Positions 1 to 5,853 of a stretch of DNA of 7,951 nt are shown here, in pieces. Each line of letters opens with the position of its first letter. Positions within the stretch are counted from its first letter, which is position 1. The position numbers and the translations under genes are program-made. The stretch is from contig JACQPW010000099.1 in the NCBI GenBank assembly GCA_016207285.1, forward strand, positions 1-7,951, read 5' to 3'. The DNA comes from Candidatus Kerfeldbacteria bacterium. GTDB taxonomy: Bacteria; Patescibacteriota; Patescibacteriia; UBA9570. The notes under the pieces were generated by a model, which saw nothing but the letters and a program-made list of their open reading frames with translations, did not search any database and was not told where the DNA came from.

Positions 1-35
1 ATTGCGAGCAATGTTACCAAAAAGAAATGATATGA
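1..35 (+). CDS. 3' end of a third, upstream cysteine-rich zinc-ribbon paralogue (partial)
   Basis: Reading from base 3 gives CEQCYQKEMI and a TGA stop at 33-35. This is nearly the same as the ends of the two complete genes that follow (CEGCYQKEVY and CESCYQKEIY). The two bases before it (AT) fit the Tyr codon that precedes this motif in both paralogues. The window therefore starts inside the last codons of another family member, and the array continues to the left. Its stop overlaps the start of the next gene as ATGA (32-35), the usual arrangement for translational coupling. Only about ten codons are visible, so nothing can be said about the rest of the protein. The match covers the most conserved tail of the family, which makes chance unlikely. 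Confidence 0.85.
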   Translation, partial: CEQCYQKEMI

Positions 36-1666
36 CCAAACAATGCATCGCCTGTAGTAAAACATTTAAAATCGATCAATGGGATTTGGATTACTATAAA
101 AAAATTTCTGTTCCTGAACCGACTCATTGCCCGAGTTGCCGCCAACAACGTCGCTTAGCCACGGCTAACCAAATGTTCCTCTACAAAAATACCTGTGCTG
201 CTACCGGCAAAAGTATTATTTCCAGTTACCACCCTGATGATGGTTATACCGTCTATGATCAAACCTACTGGTACAGTGATCAATGGGATCCGCTGCAGTA
301 TGGTGTAGACTTTGATTTTTCCAAGCCCTTTTTTGAGCAGTATTACGCATTTGCCAAACGTATTCCCCGCCCAAATTTGCTGACTGGTTTTGAATATGAT
401 GACAATTCACCGTATACCAATCATGCCGGAAAAAACAAAAACTGCCACATGATTTTTGACTCCGACGGCAATGAAAATTGTTATTACAGTTACGGCATTA
501 ATGGTTGCAAACAATGCTTAGATTGTTACCGTGTCCGGAAGTCTGAACTCTGTTTTGAATGTATCGACTGTGAAAATTGTTATGGCAGTTGGTACCTACA
601 AGATTGTAAAGGCTGTAATCACGGCGTGTTTCTGAAGGATTGTGTAGACGTACGGAGCTCGTTGATGTGTGTCGGCTTGCGTCACAAGGAGTATCACATC
701 TTAAACAAGCCCGTCACACCGGAAGAATTCAAAACGGCTTTAAAACAGTTACAAACTCCAGCAGGCATGGCGAAACTGAAACAACAGTTTGCAGATTTCT
801 GCTTGAAGTTTCCCAATAAATTTATCCATGGTACGCATAACGAGGTAGTGACTGGAGATTATTTGAATAATTGTAAACAAGCGATTGAATGTTACGATTG
901 CAACGATGTCGAAAACGGAAAGTTTTTTTGTCAGGCTTTTGATAGCGCCAAAGATTGTATGGACTGCCAGGAGGTTGGCGACAAAGCCGAACTGGTTTAC
1001 GACAGCGCCACCTTGGGTTATACGGCTTACAACATTCAGTTTTCCTATAACGGTTTAGGGAATTTGATGAATTTTACCTATTGCCAATACTGCTTCAAAA
1101 GCCAGAACTTGTTTGGTTGTTTTGGTCTGCGTAATAAGAAGTTCTGTATTCTTAATAAACAGTATAGTGAAGCTGATTATCAAGTTCTGCGTACAAAGAT
1201 CATTGAGCACATGAAGGCTACAGGTGAGTGGGGTGAATTCTGGCCCATGCGCTACGCCTGGTTTGCGTACAACGAAACCTTAGCGCAAGATTATTTTCCA
1301 CTGACCAAATCAGAAACCGAGGCACGTACATTACACTGGCGCGATCCTATTGCCAGTCCAGCACCAAGTGCTGATGAGACCTTATTGCGCTGTGCCACTT
1401 GCAGTAAACAATTTAAGTTGATTGCTCAGGAAATGACAATGTACCAAGCTGCACACATTCCACTACCAGAACAGTGCTTTACTTGTCGCCATCGCGCTCG
1501 CTTAGCCGAACGTAATCCCCGCTCCTTATGGCATCGCCAGTGCATGTGCACACAAACGGATCACGGCCACCAAGGATTATGTACTAATGAGTTCGATACG
1601 ACCTATGCACCCGAACGGAAAGAGATAGTGTATTGTGAGGGGTGTTATCAGAAGGAAGTGTATTGA
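32..1666 (+). CDS. Cysteine-rich tandem zinc-ribbon protein, copy A (544 aa, function unknown)
   Basis: No function can be assigned. The protein has 38 cysteines and no signal peptide or membrane helix, so it is probably cytoplasmic and metal-binding. The N-terminal ribbon is C5/C8 and C33/C36, with a P.HCPSCR..RR signature resembling the Pfam 'probable zinc-ribbon' type (zf-trcl). The middle (about 138-213 and 281-363) is dense in CxxC pairs and looks like a cysteine-rich repeat or beta-solenoid. A GLR.K...ILNK module occurs at 215-226 and again at 365-376, each followed by a predicted helix. A second ribbon (C454/C457, C482/C485) has the same 24-residue spacing as the first. The tail carries C504, C506, C517 and C535/C538. 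The ATG at 32 is chosen because the homologous ribbon starts directly after it and it overlaps the upstream stop; in-frame TTG (2) and ATG (11) lie inside the previous gene. The next paralogue starts 1 nt after the stop. Confidence 0.9.
   Translation: MTKQCIACSKTFKIDQWDLDYYKKISVPEPTHCPSCRQQRRLATANQMFLYKNTCAATGKSIISSYHPDDGYTVYDQTYWYSDQWDPLQYGVDFDFSKPFFEQYYAFAKRIPRPNLLTGFEYDDNSPYTNHAGKNKNCHMIFDSDGNENCYYSYGINGCKQCLDCYRVRKSELCFECIDCENCYGSWYLQDCKGCNHGVFLKDCVDVRSSLMCVGLRHKEYHILNKPVTPEEFKTALKQLQTPAGMAKLKQQFADFCLKFPNKFIHGTHNEVVTGDYLNNCKQAIECYDCNDVENGKFFCQAFDSAKDCMDCQEVGDKAELVYDSATLGYTAYNIQFSYNGLGNLMNFTYCQYCFKSQNLFGCFGLRNKKFCILNKQYSEADYQVLRTKIIEHMKATGEWGEFWPMRYAWFAYNETLAQDYFPLTKSETEARTLHWRDPIASPAPSADETLLRCATCSKQFKLIAQEMTMYQAAHIPLPEQCFTCRHRARLAERNPRSLWHRQCMCTQTDHGHQGLCTNEFDTTYAPERKEIVYCEGCYQKEVY
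1651..1658 (+). promoter_or_regulatory. SD-like sequence inside the end of copy A
   Basis: GAAGGAAG lies 9 nt before the ATG at 1668 and is made of the codons for the conserved C-terminal Gln-Lys-Glu-Val of copy A. It supports 1668 as the start of copy B rather than the in-frame GTG at 1635. The same QKE codons sit just ahead of the ATG at 32 in purine-rich but weaker form, so the conserved tail may double as the ribosome site of the next gene. Confidence 0.55.
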
Positions 1667-1667
1667 T

Positions 1668-3461
1668 ATGGAACTGATTCGCAATAATAACCTTACCTCT
1701 CTCCCCGTCCCTCCCTCCTCTGAAGGAGTGGAGGGAGTAGGACAGTTCTTCCCCACTCCTTTGAGGAGGGGGCAAGGGGAGGTAAAACAATGCGCCCAAT
1801 GTAGTAAAACCTTCCGGATCGAACCAGACGATCAAGCCTTTTACGATAAATTAAAAGTGCCGGCACCAACGCAGTGCCCAGATTGCCGGATGCAGCGTCG
1901 CCTAGCCTGGCGGAATGAACGGTTTTATTATCAACGCACCTGCAGTAAAACCGGTAAACCAATTATTTCTATCTACTCGCCCGACGGACCGGTCAAACAA
2001 GTGTATGATAACGAAGTGTGGTTTAGTGACAATTGGGATGCCACGGATTATGGTCGTGATGTTGATTTTACCAAACCATTCTTTCCACAATTTTTTGACC
2101 TCTACTATAAAGTGCCACAAATTAACTTATGGCGCTGGGAGTGTGAGAACGCTGACTACAATCACTGCAGCATGCAACTGAAAAATTCCTATATGAATTC
2201 ATGCTGCGATAAATCAGAAGATAGCTACTACAGTTATGTCAGTCTCAACAATCGATCCATCGCCGACTGCACGGCAGTGGAAGACTCAGAGCTCGCCATT
2301 GAATGTATCGATAGCGATCACTTGTATAACTGTGCCTACTGCCAGCAATGTCGCAATTGTTTAGATAGTTATCTGTCCTTTGATTGTGCTGACTGTAAAT
2401 ATGTATTTGGTTGCACTGGTTTGCGCCATAAAGAATATTATATCTTCAACCAACCAGTGACGAAAGCCGAATGGGAACAACGTATACCACAATTGTTGGC
2501 TAGCTATCAGCAATTACAAGCCAGCCAACAACAAGCCTATGACTTTGGCTTATCGATACCACGCTTATACAACTCAATCTACAATGCTGAAGGCTGCACC
2601 GGTAATTATATTTGGAATAGCCATAATGTGAAATTAAGTTTTGATGTCCGCAATGGGGAAAATTTAAAATATTGCTGGTATTCACCCTGGGACGGCAAAG
2701 ATAATATGGACTGTTATGCTAATGGTGAAGGTGAGTTATTGTACGACGCGAACTATGGCGCGCCGGCTAATAATGTTCAATTTAGTTTATGGCTAAAAAG
2801 TGTGAATGATTCACAATATTGTATTTTGTGTGTCAACGGTTGTAAAAATTTGTTTGGTTGTGTTGGTCTTAAAAAGAAACAATTTTGTATCCTGAATAAA
2901 CAATATACAGAGGCAGAGTATGATCGTTTACGGGATAAATTAGTCGAGCATATGAAGCAAACCGGAGAGTACGGAGAAATGTTCCCAGTAGAGTATTCTC
3001 CGTTTGGTTATAATGAAACAGTAGCGCATGAATATTTTCCCATGAACAAAGCTGATGTAGAACGTAACGGTTGGAAATGGCGAGACAATACCGGTGGCAC
3101 ATTTGGGAAGGAAACGATCACTAGCATCGCTGAAGACACAGAACAAGCGGAAGACGCGGAAAAGATTACTAAAGAAATTTTAGCCTGCGTCACCTGTCAC
3201 CGTAATTATCAAATTATTCCGCAAGAATTAAAGATGTATCAACACATGGGCGTAGCGTTGCCGAGAAAATGCCCAAACTGTCGGCACTTACGCCGGATCA
3301 AATTACGTAATCCTAGACGCTTGTGGAAACGACAGTGCATGTGTACCCAGCCATCACACCATCATGAGGCTCGTTGCGCTAATCAATTCGAGACCAGTTA
3401 CGAGCCCGATCGCAAAGAATTAGTGTACTGTGAATCTTGTTACCAAAAAGAGATTTATTAG
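1668..3461 (+). CDS. Cysteine-rich tandem zinc-ribbon protein, copy B (597 aa, palindrome inserted near N-terminus)
   Basis: This is a clear paralogue of the preceding gene in the same layout. It has a first ribbon (C42/C45, C70/C73), a cysteine-rich middle (about 157-248 and 336-398), GLRHKEYYIFN at 251-261 and GLKKKQFCILN at 400-410. A second ribbon follows (C507/C510, C535/C538, 24-residue spacing as in the first), then a tail with C557, C559, C570 and C588/C591. It has 35 cysteines in all. No catalytic motif, signal peptide or membrane helix is seen, and the function is unknown. Residues about 9-39 are a proline/glycine-rich stretch absent from copy A and encoded by a palindromic repeat; the conserved KQC..CSKTF follows directly. 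A low-complexity acidic linker (about 478-500) precedes the second ribbon. In-frame GTG (1728) and TTG (1761) inside the repeat could be alternative starts, but the ATG has the better ribosome site and abuts the upstream stop. Confidence 0.9.
   Translation: MELIRNNNLTSLPVPPSSEGVEGVGQFFPTPLRRGQGEVKQCAQCSKTFRIEPDDQAFYDKLKVPAPTQCPDCRMQRRLAWRNERFYYQRTCSKTGKPIISIYSPDGPVKQVYDNEVWFSDNWDATDYGRDVDFTKPFFPQFFDLYYKVPQINLWRWECENADYNHCSMQLKNSYMNSCCDKSEDSYYSYVSLNNRSIADCTAVEDSELAIECIDSDHLYNCAYCQQCRNCLDSYLSFDCADCKYVFGCTGLRHKEYYIFNQPVTKAEWEQRIPQLLASYQQLQASQQQAYDFGLSIPRLYNSIYNAEGCTGNYIWNSHNVKLSFDVRNGENLKYCWYSPWDGKDNMDCYANGEGELLYDANYGAPANNVQFSLWLKSVNDSQYCILCVNGCKNLFGCVGLKKKQFCILNKQYTEAEYDRLRDKLVEHMKQTGEYGEMFPVEYSPFGYNETVAHEYFPMNKADVERNGWKWRDNTGGTFGKETITSIAEDTEQAEDAEKITKEILACVTCHRNYQIIPQELKMYQHMGVALPRKCPNCRHLRRIKLRNPRRLWKRQCMCTQPSHHHEARCANQFETSYEPDRKELVYCESCYQKEIY
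1693..1785 (+). repeat. 93-bp nested palindromic element inserted in frame in copy B
   Basis: The left arm begins TTACCTCTCTCCCCG and the right arm ends CAAGGGGAGGTAA, which are imperfect inverted repeats of each other. Inside them a second pair, GAAGGAGTGG and CCACTCCTTT, continues the stem towards a short loop around 1738-1750. The whole element can fold into one long GC-rich hairpin. At 93 bp it is a whole number of codons and has no stop in the gene's frame. It resembles in behaviour the palindromic repeats that spread into coding regions in other bacteria, such as the Rickettsia palindromic elements. That is an analogy, and no family membership is claimed. Confidence 0.8.
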
Positions 3462-3468
3462 CTATACT
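3440..3468 (+). promoter_or_regulatory. Candidate promoter for the lipoprotein gene
   Basis: TTACCA (3440-3445) and TATACT (3463-3468) are separated by 17 bp, giving 4/6 and 5/6 matches to the sigma-70-type consensus. Transcription would start near 3475, about 22 nt before the ATG at 3497. The -35 lies in the last codons of copy B and the -10 just after its stop, so the lipoprotein gene may be expressed apart from the zinc-ribbon array. Confidence 0.45.
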
Positions 3469-3496
3469 GAAGGGACTAATTATTACGCATACGATT

Positions 3497-3883
3497 ATGT
3501 CCAAATGGCTCAAATTTCTCGCCTTACCAACCATCACCCTACTAGCTGTCGGCGCTGGCTGTGGTTCACCCGCTGTACCCAGTGATGCACAGACTACTCC
3601 GGAAAAGGTGGTAGAAACCTTTTACCAAGCCATGATGGCCGGTGATGATAATGCTGCCTTAGCTGTAGTACCAGATGATGTGGAAGCGACCGATGATTTT
3701 CAAGATACTTGGCAGGAAGTGAGTACTTGGACATATAACGCAGTGACGGTAGGTACCTATGCCGATGGTTTTGTGGAAGTAGAATTTGATGTCACGGTAG
3801 AAGGTGACCAAGACAGCGGCACCGATCAAGTTGAAGTCAAACAAATTGATGGCAAGTGGTGGGTGACCGACGTACCGCGCTAA
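3497..3883 (+). CDS. Small predicted lipoprotein, NTF2-like/DUF4878-like
   Basis: This is a 128-aa predicted surface lipoprotein. The N-terminus has Lys3 and Lys6, a hydrophobic stretch (7-20) and a cysteine at 22 in AVGAGC. The lipobox is degenerate, with Gly at -3 where Leu or Val is usual. After a short Ser/Pro spacer comes an EKVVETFYQAMMAGD helix. Three or so beta strands follow, ending in a KQIDGKWWVTDV strand near the C-terminus. This helix-then-strands pattern with a final 'dGkW.v' is typical of small NTF2-like lipoproteins such as DUF4878; the assignment rests on pattern alone. The role is unknown. The ATG at 3497 is chosen because it gives the signal sequence; the frame is open further upstream but only inside copy B. 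No good SD is seen. The next gene begins 12 nt after the stop. Confidence 0.75.
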   Translation: MSKWLKFLALPTITLLAVGAGCGSPAVPSDAQTTPEKVVETFYQAMMAGDDNAALAVVPDDVEATDDFQDTWQEVSTWTYNAVTVGTYADGFVEVEFDVTVEGDQDSGTDQVEVKQIDGKWWVTDVPR

Positions 3884-3895
3884 ATAAATTCTTTA

Positions 3896-4222
3896 ATGCC
3901 TATGGAGCCAAGACCATACGTAACACAACCAGACCAAAAGCGCCGCCGACCGTTGGACAGTGTTGAGGATGAGATCAAACCAGGTGATGTGGACGAAGAT
4001 GATGATCGAGCTTGGCAAGATTGGATTGATGATGATAGCGGTTTAGTAAAGCCGCCGCTGGCTCCATTGGATCAACCGGAAATGGGCATTCATGTTCCAG
4101 AGTCGGAAATGGATGAGGAAGATCGGCGCCGCCAAGATGAAAAACGCGCTCGGCGTGAACAATGGCGCAAGGACAATGATCCAGACTCCGTACCTCGTGG
4201 TGTGTGGGAAATGAAAAAGTAA
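3896..4222 (+). CDS. Small highly charged, probably disordered protein (108 aa)
   Basis: The protein is not recognised. It has no cysteine, signal peptide or membrane segment. Residues about 24-47 form a strongly acidic stretch rich in Asp/Glu with two tryptophans. A proline-rich middle (52-60) is followed by a mixed-charge segment (about 73-93) of alternating Glu/Asp and Arg/Lys that should form a single charged helix. Most of the chain is probably disordered. It follows the lipoprotein gene by 12 nt on the same strand and is probably co-transcribed with it. No SD precedes the ATG at 3896; the ATG at 3902 is an equally plausible start. The stop is 1 nt from the stop of the convergent gene. 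It could be a binding or scaffold protein, but nothing in the sequence shows which. Confidence 0.65.
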   Translation: MPMEPRPYVTQPDQKRRRPLDSVEDEIKPGDVDEDDDRAWQDWIDDDSGLVKPPLAPLDQPEMGIHVPESEMDEEDRRRQDEKRARREQWRKDNDPDSVPRGVWEMKK

Positions 4223-4223
4223 C

Positions 4224-5009
4224 CTACTCCGTTTTGGTCAGATTCATCACTCCTTCAGCGGTGAGCGTGTCGGCAAAGGTGATAGTGTAATCTAAATCCA
4301 CTGAATCGTCGTACAGCGTGCCTTCTGCGGTCAGGCTGCTAATACCAGCCACCGGCACATTCAAACCCTCGAAGGTAATTTGAGCCGTGTCGTTTCCATT
4401 GTTCACAATCGTAATGGTGACATCACCAAACAAGTCATCATCTTCGGCAGTAAAGACTGCGCCAGTTTCATCATAGGTACTGGCAAAGGTTTTAGCATCA
4501 GGATCAAGCAAGCCGAAGACCAAGCCACCAAGATCCAAGGTAAACGCCGTTGTACCGTCAGAATTCACCTCAACCACCGTAGTCGCATCACCACTGGTTC
4601 CATAGGTCAGATTCTGCCATTCGCCAGATGATGTTCCCGCCACAGCTTTATAAGCGTCGTAGTATGGGCTCTCTTCAGAATCAGTCGTGAACTCAACTGC
4701 TTTCGACCAAGCACCCGATTTGGCTTTGCGTAAAGCCCGTACTTGAACGGTATACGCAGTACCGGCATCCAAACCAGTCATAGTGTAACGTCGCCGTTCG
4801 GTTTTCTTTTTCAATACCACATCACCCGCATCATCTTTCACGCGTACCTGATACTGTAGAGCAGCCGATTGTTTCTTCCAGGTGGCTTCGGCTTCAGTGG
4901 TTGTAATGTCGGTCACTTCAACATTTTTCACTTTTTCTAAAGTGATGCTCTGTAGAGCAGTACTTGGTGAGACAGTAGCTAAAGCGAGGGCTAAGACTAA
5001 TGACATCAT
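4224..5009 (-). CDS. Secreted fibronectin type III domain protein with beta-rich C-terminal domain
   Basis: This is a 261-aa predicted exported protein. A short hydrophobic signal (about 2-19, ending SPSTALQ) lacks the usual Lys/Arg at its start. No longer start is possible, because an in-frame TGA lies three codons before the ATG. Residues about 24-109 fit one fibronectin type III domain: the core Trp44, Tyr53 in the 'Y.V.V' strand, the TGL turn at 78-80, then Tyr86 and a closing EFTT. A linker leads to a second beta-rich domain (about 123-261) that begins AGTSSGEWQN and GTSG and ends in a Thr-rich AEGVMNLTK strand. It resembles extracellular beta-sandwich domains without a name I can give. 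No catalytic site is seen; adhesion or surface binding is the likely role. It is divergent from the SGNH hydrolase gene. Confidence 0.8.
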   Translation of the reverse strand: MMSLVLALALATVSPSTALQSITLEKVKNVEVTDITTTEAEATWKKQSAALQYQVRVKDDAGDVVLKKKTERRRYTMTGLDAGTAYTVQVRALRKAKSGAWSKAVEFTTDSEESPYYDAYKAVAGTSSGEWQNLTYGTSGDATTVVEVNSDGTTAFTLDLGGLVFGLLDPDAKTFASTYDETGAVFTAEDDDLFGDVTITIVNNGNDTAQITFEGLNVPVAGISSLTAEGTLYDDSVDLDYTITFADTLTAEGVMNLTKTE

Positions 5010-5017
5010 ATGTACTA

Positions 5018-5026
5018 ATCATAGCA
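5018..5026 (-). promoter_or_regulatory. Extended -10 element for the fibronectin-domain gene
   Basis: On the - strand, TGCTATGAT (5026 down to 5018) is an extended -10 with a 5/6 hexamer. Transcription would begin about 5011-5009, at or next to the ATG (5009), so the message would be leaderless or nearly so. No good -35 is seen at the normal distance, which is acceptable for an extended -10. Confidence 0.45.
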
Positions 5027-5033
5027 TATTGGT

Positions 5034-5039
5034 TAAAAT
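5034..5039 (+). promoter_or_regulatory. -10 element for the SGNH hydrolase gene
   Basis: TAAAAT (5/6) ends 7 nt before the ATG at 5047, so transcription would start at or near the first base of the start codon. No SD is present. A -35 at 17-bp spacing would be the weak TGTACT (5011-5016). It shares the 37-bp divergent gap with the opposing promoter. Confidence 0.4.
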
Positions 5040-5046
5040 ATGCATC

Positions 5047-5784
5047 ATGTCACTCACACTCAAGATTTGCCTCAGCCTGTTAGCAATAGTGGCCATCTAC
5101 AGTGTTGCGCAGTATCTTCGCTCACGGCATTATGCTCAAATCGGTATACAGTTAGCTGAACAGACTACGCCGTATGAACAACATCCAACCAACCCTACCC
5201 ATCATTTTCTGGTGATCGGTGATAGCACCGCTGTCGGTACTGGCGCCAGCTCGCCGACTGACAGCACGGCTGGATTATTAGGGAAAGATTATCCTACGGC
5301 TGACATTATCAACCGAGGAGTGAATGGTTCGCGTGTAGTCGACTTAACCAATCGGTTCACCAAATTCAGTGATGATCAATTTGATTTGGTACTCATTCAA
5401 ATTGGCGGGAATGATATCGTCCGTTTCACCGATTTCACTGCTCTCGAATCTGATTTGATCACTGTGCTCACCGAAGCCAACCGAGTAGGCAAACAAGTGG
5501 TGATACTGCATTGCGGAAATTTTGGCACGGCCAAATTACTGCCATTTGGCTCGCGCTGGATCTTTACACAGCGTACGGCTAAACTACGATCGATGTATCA
5601 ACGCCTGGCACCACAGTACCAAGCCCAGTATGTCGACTTATGGCGGCTAGGCGATACTGACCCGTTTGCGCGCGATCCAAAAACGTTCTATGCCGCTGAT
5701 TACTTCCACCCCAGCAGTGCAGGGTATGCGGATTGGTATTCGTTTATTAGACAGACCTTACCTGAGTTTCCTACTATAGACTAA
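5047..5784 (+). CDS. Membrane-anchored SGNH/GDSL-family hydrolase (lipase/esterase-like)
   Basis: This is a 245-aa predicted serine hydrolase that would remove acyl or other ester groups from lipid, glycan or similar substrates outside the membrane. One N-terminal hydrophobic helix (about 5-23) followed by Arg25 and Arg27 suggests an anchor with the enzyme outside. All four SGNH blocks are present: GDS with nucleophile Ser60; NRGVNGS with Gly91; GGND with Asn122; and DYFHPS with Asp218 and His221 as the rest of the triad. The length is normal for a single-domain member. The ATG at 5047 is chosen because it directly precedes the anchor helix and lies one start distance after a -10; frames further upstream run into the opposite gene. 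The substrate cannot be told from sequence. The gene is divergent from the secreted fibronectin-domain gene, which may point to a shared cell-surface role. Confidence 0.9.
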   Translation: MSLTLKICLSLLAIVAIYSVAQYLRSRHYAQIGIQLAEQTTPYEQHPTNPTHHFLVIGDSTAVGTGASSPTDSTAGLLGKDYPTADIINRGVNGSRVVDLTNRFTKFSDDQFDLVLIQIGGNDIVRFTDFTALESDLITVLTEANRVGKQVVILHCGNFGTAKLLPFGSRWIFTQRTAKLRSMYQRLAPQYQAQYVDLWRLGDTDPFARDPKTFYAADYFHPSSAGYADWYSFIRQTLPEFPTID

Positions 5785-5800
5785 TAATAATCTGCACTAG

Positions 5801-5840
5801 GGAACTGGCTCGTGTACCTCCATGACGAGCCATATGTTCC
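5801..5840. terminator. Hairpin between convergent genes, possible bidirectional terminator
   Basis: GGAAC-T-GGCTCGT (5801-5813) pairs with ACGAGCC-ATAT-GTTCC (5825-5840) around an 11-nt loop, giving 7 + 5 paired bases with an internal bulge. It lies between the stop of the hydrolase gene (5784) and the stop of the channel gene (5854), where a shared terminator is expected. Neither side has a clear run of T, so efficient Rho-independent termination is uncertain. Confidence 0.45.
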
Positions 5841-5853
5841 TCCTTGTATTAGA

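Noticed and set aside
11..31. The N-terminal extension MLPKR before the ATG at 32, and the same MLPKR at 3437 before the lipoprotein, as a shared peptide motif.
   Set aside because: Both are the +1-frame reading of the conserved codons for CYQKE at the end of the preceding zinc-ribbon gene. The likeness comes from the paralogous tails and not from a real shared N-terminus.
1635..1667. GTG at 1635 as the start of copy B.
   Set aside because: It lies inside the last codons of copy A, and the residues it would add are a frame-shifted reading of that tail. The ATG at 1668 has an SD-like sequence at a good distance.
1693..1962. Opposite-strand open frame across the palindromic element as a gene.
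   Set aside because: It is Arg/Pro-rich and arises from the palindrome and the opposite strand of copy B. There is no start signal or family pattern.
4222..4224. Overlap or fusion between the charged protein gene and the fibronectin-domain gene.
   Set aside because: They are on opposite strands with adjacent stops (TAA at 4220-4222, TAG on the - strand at 4226-4224). This is simple convergent packing.
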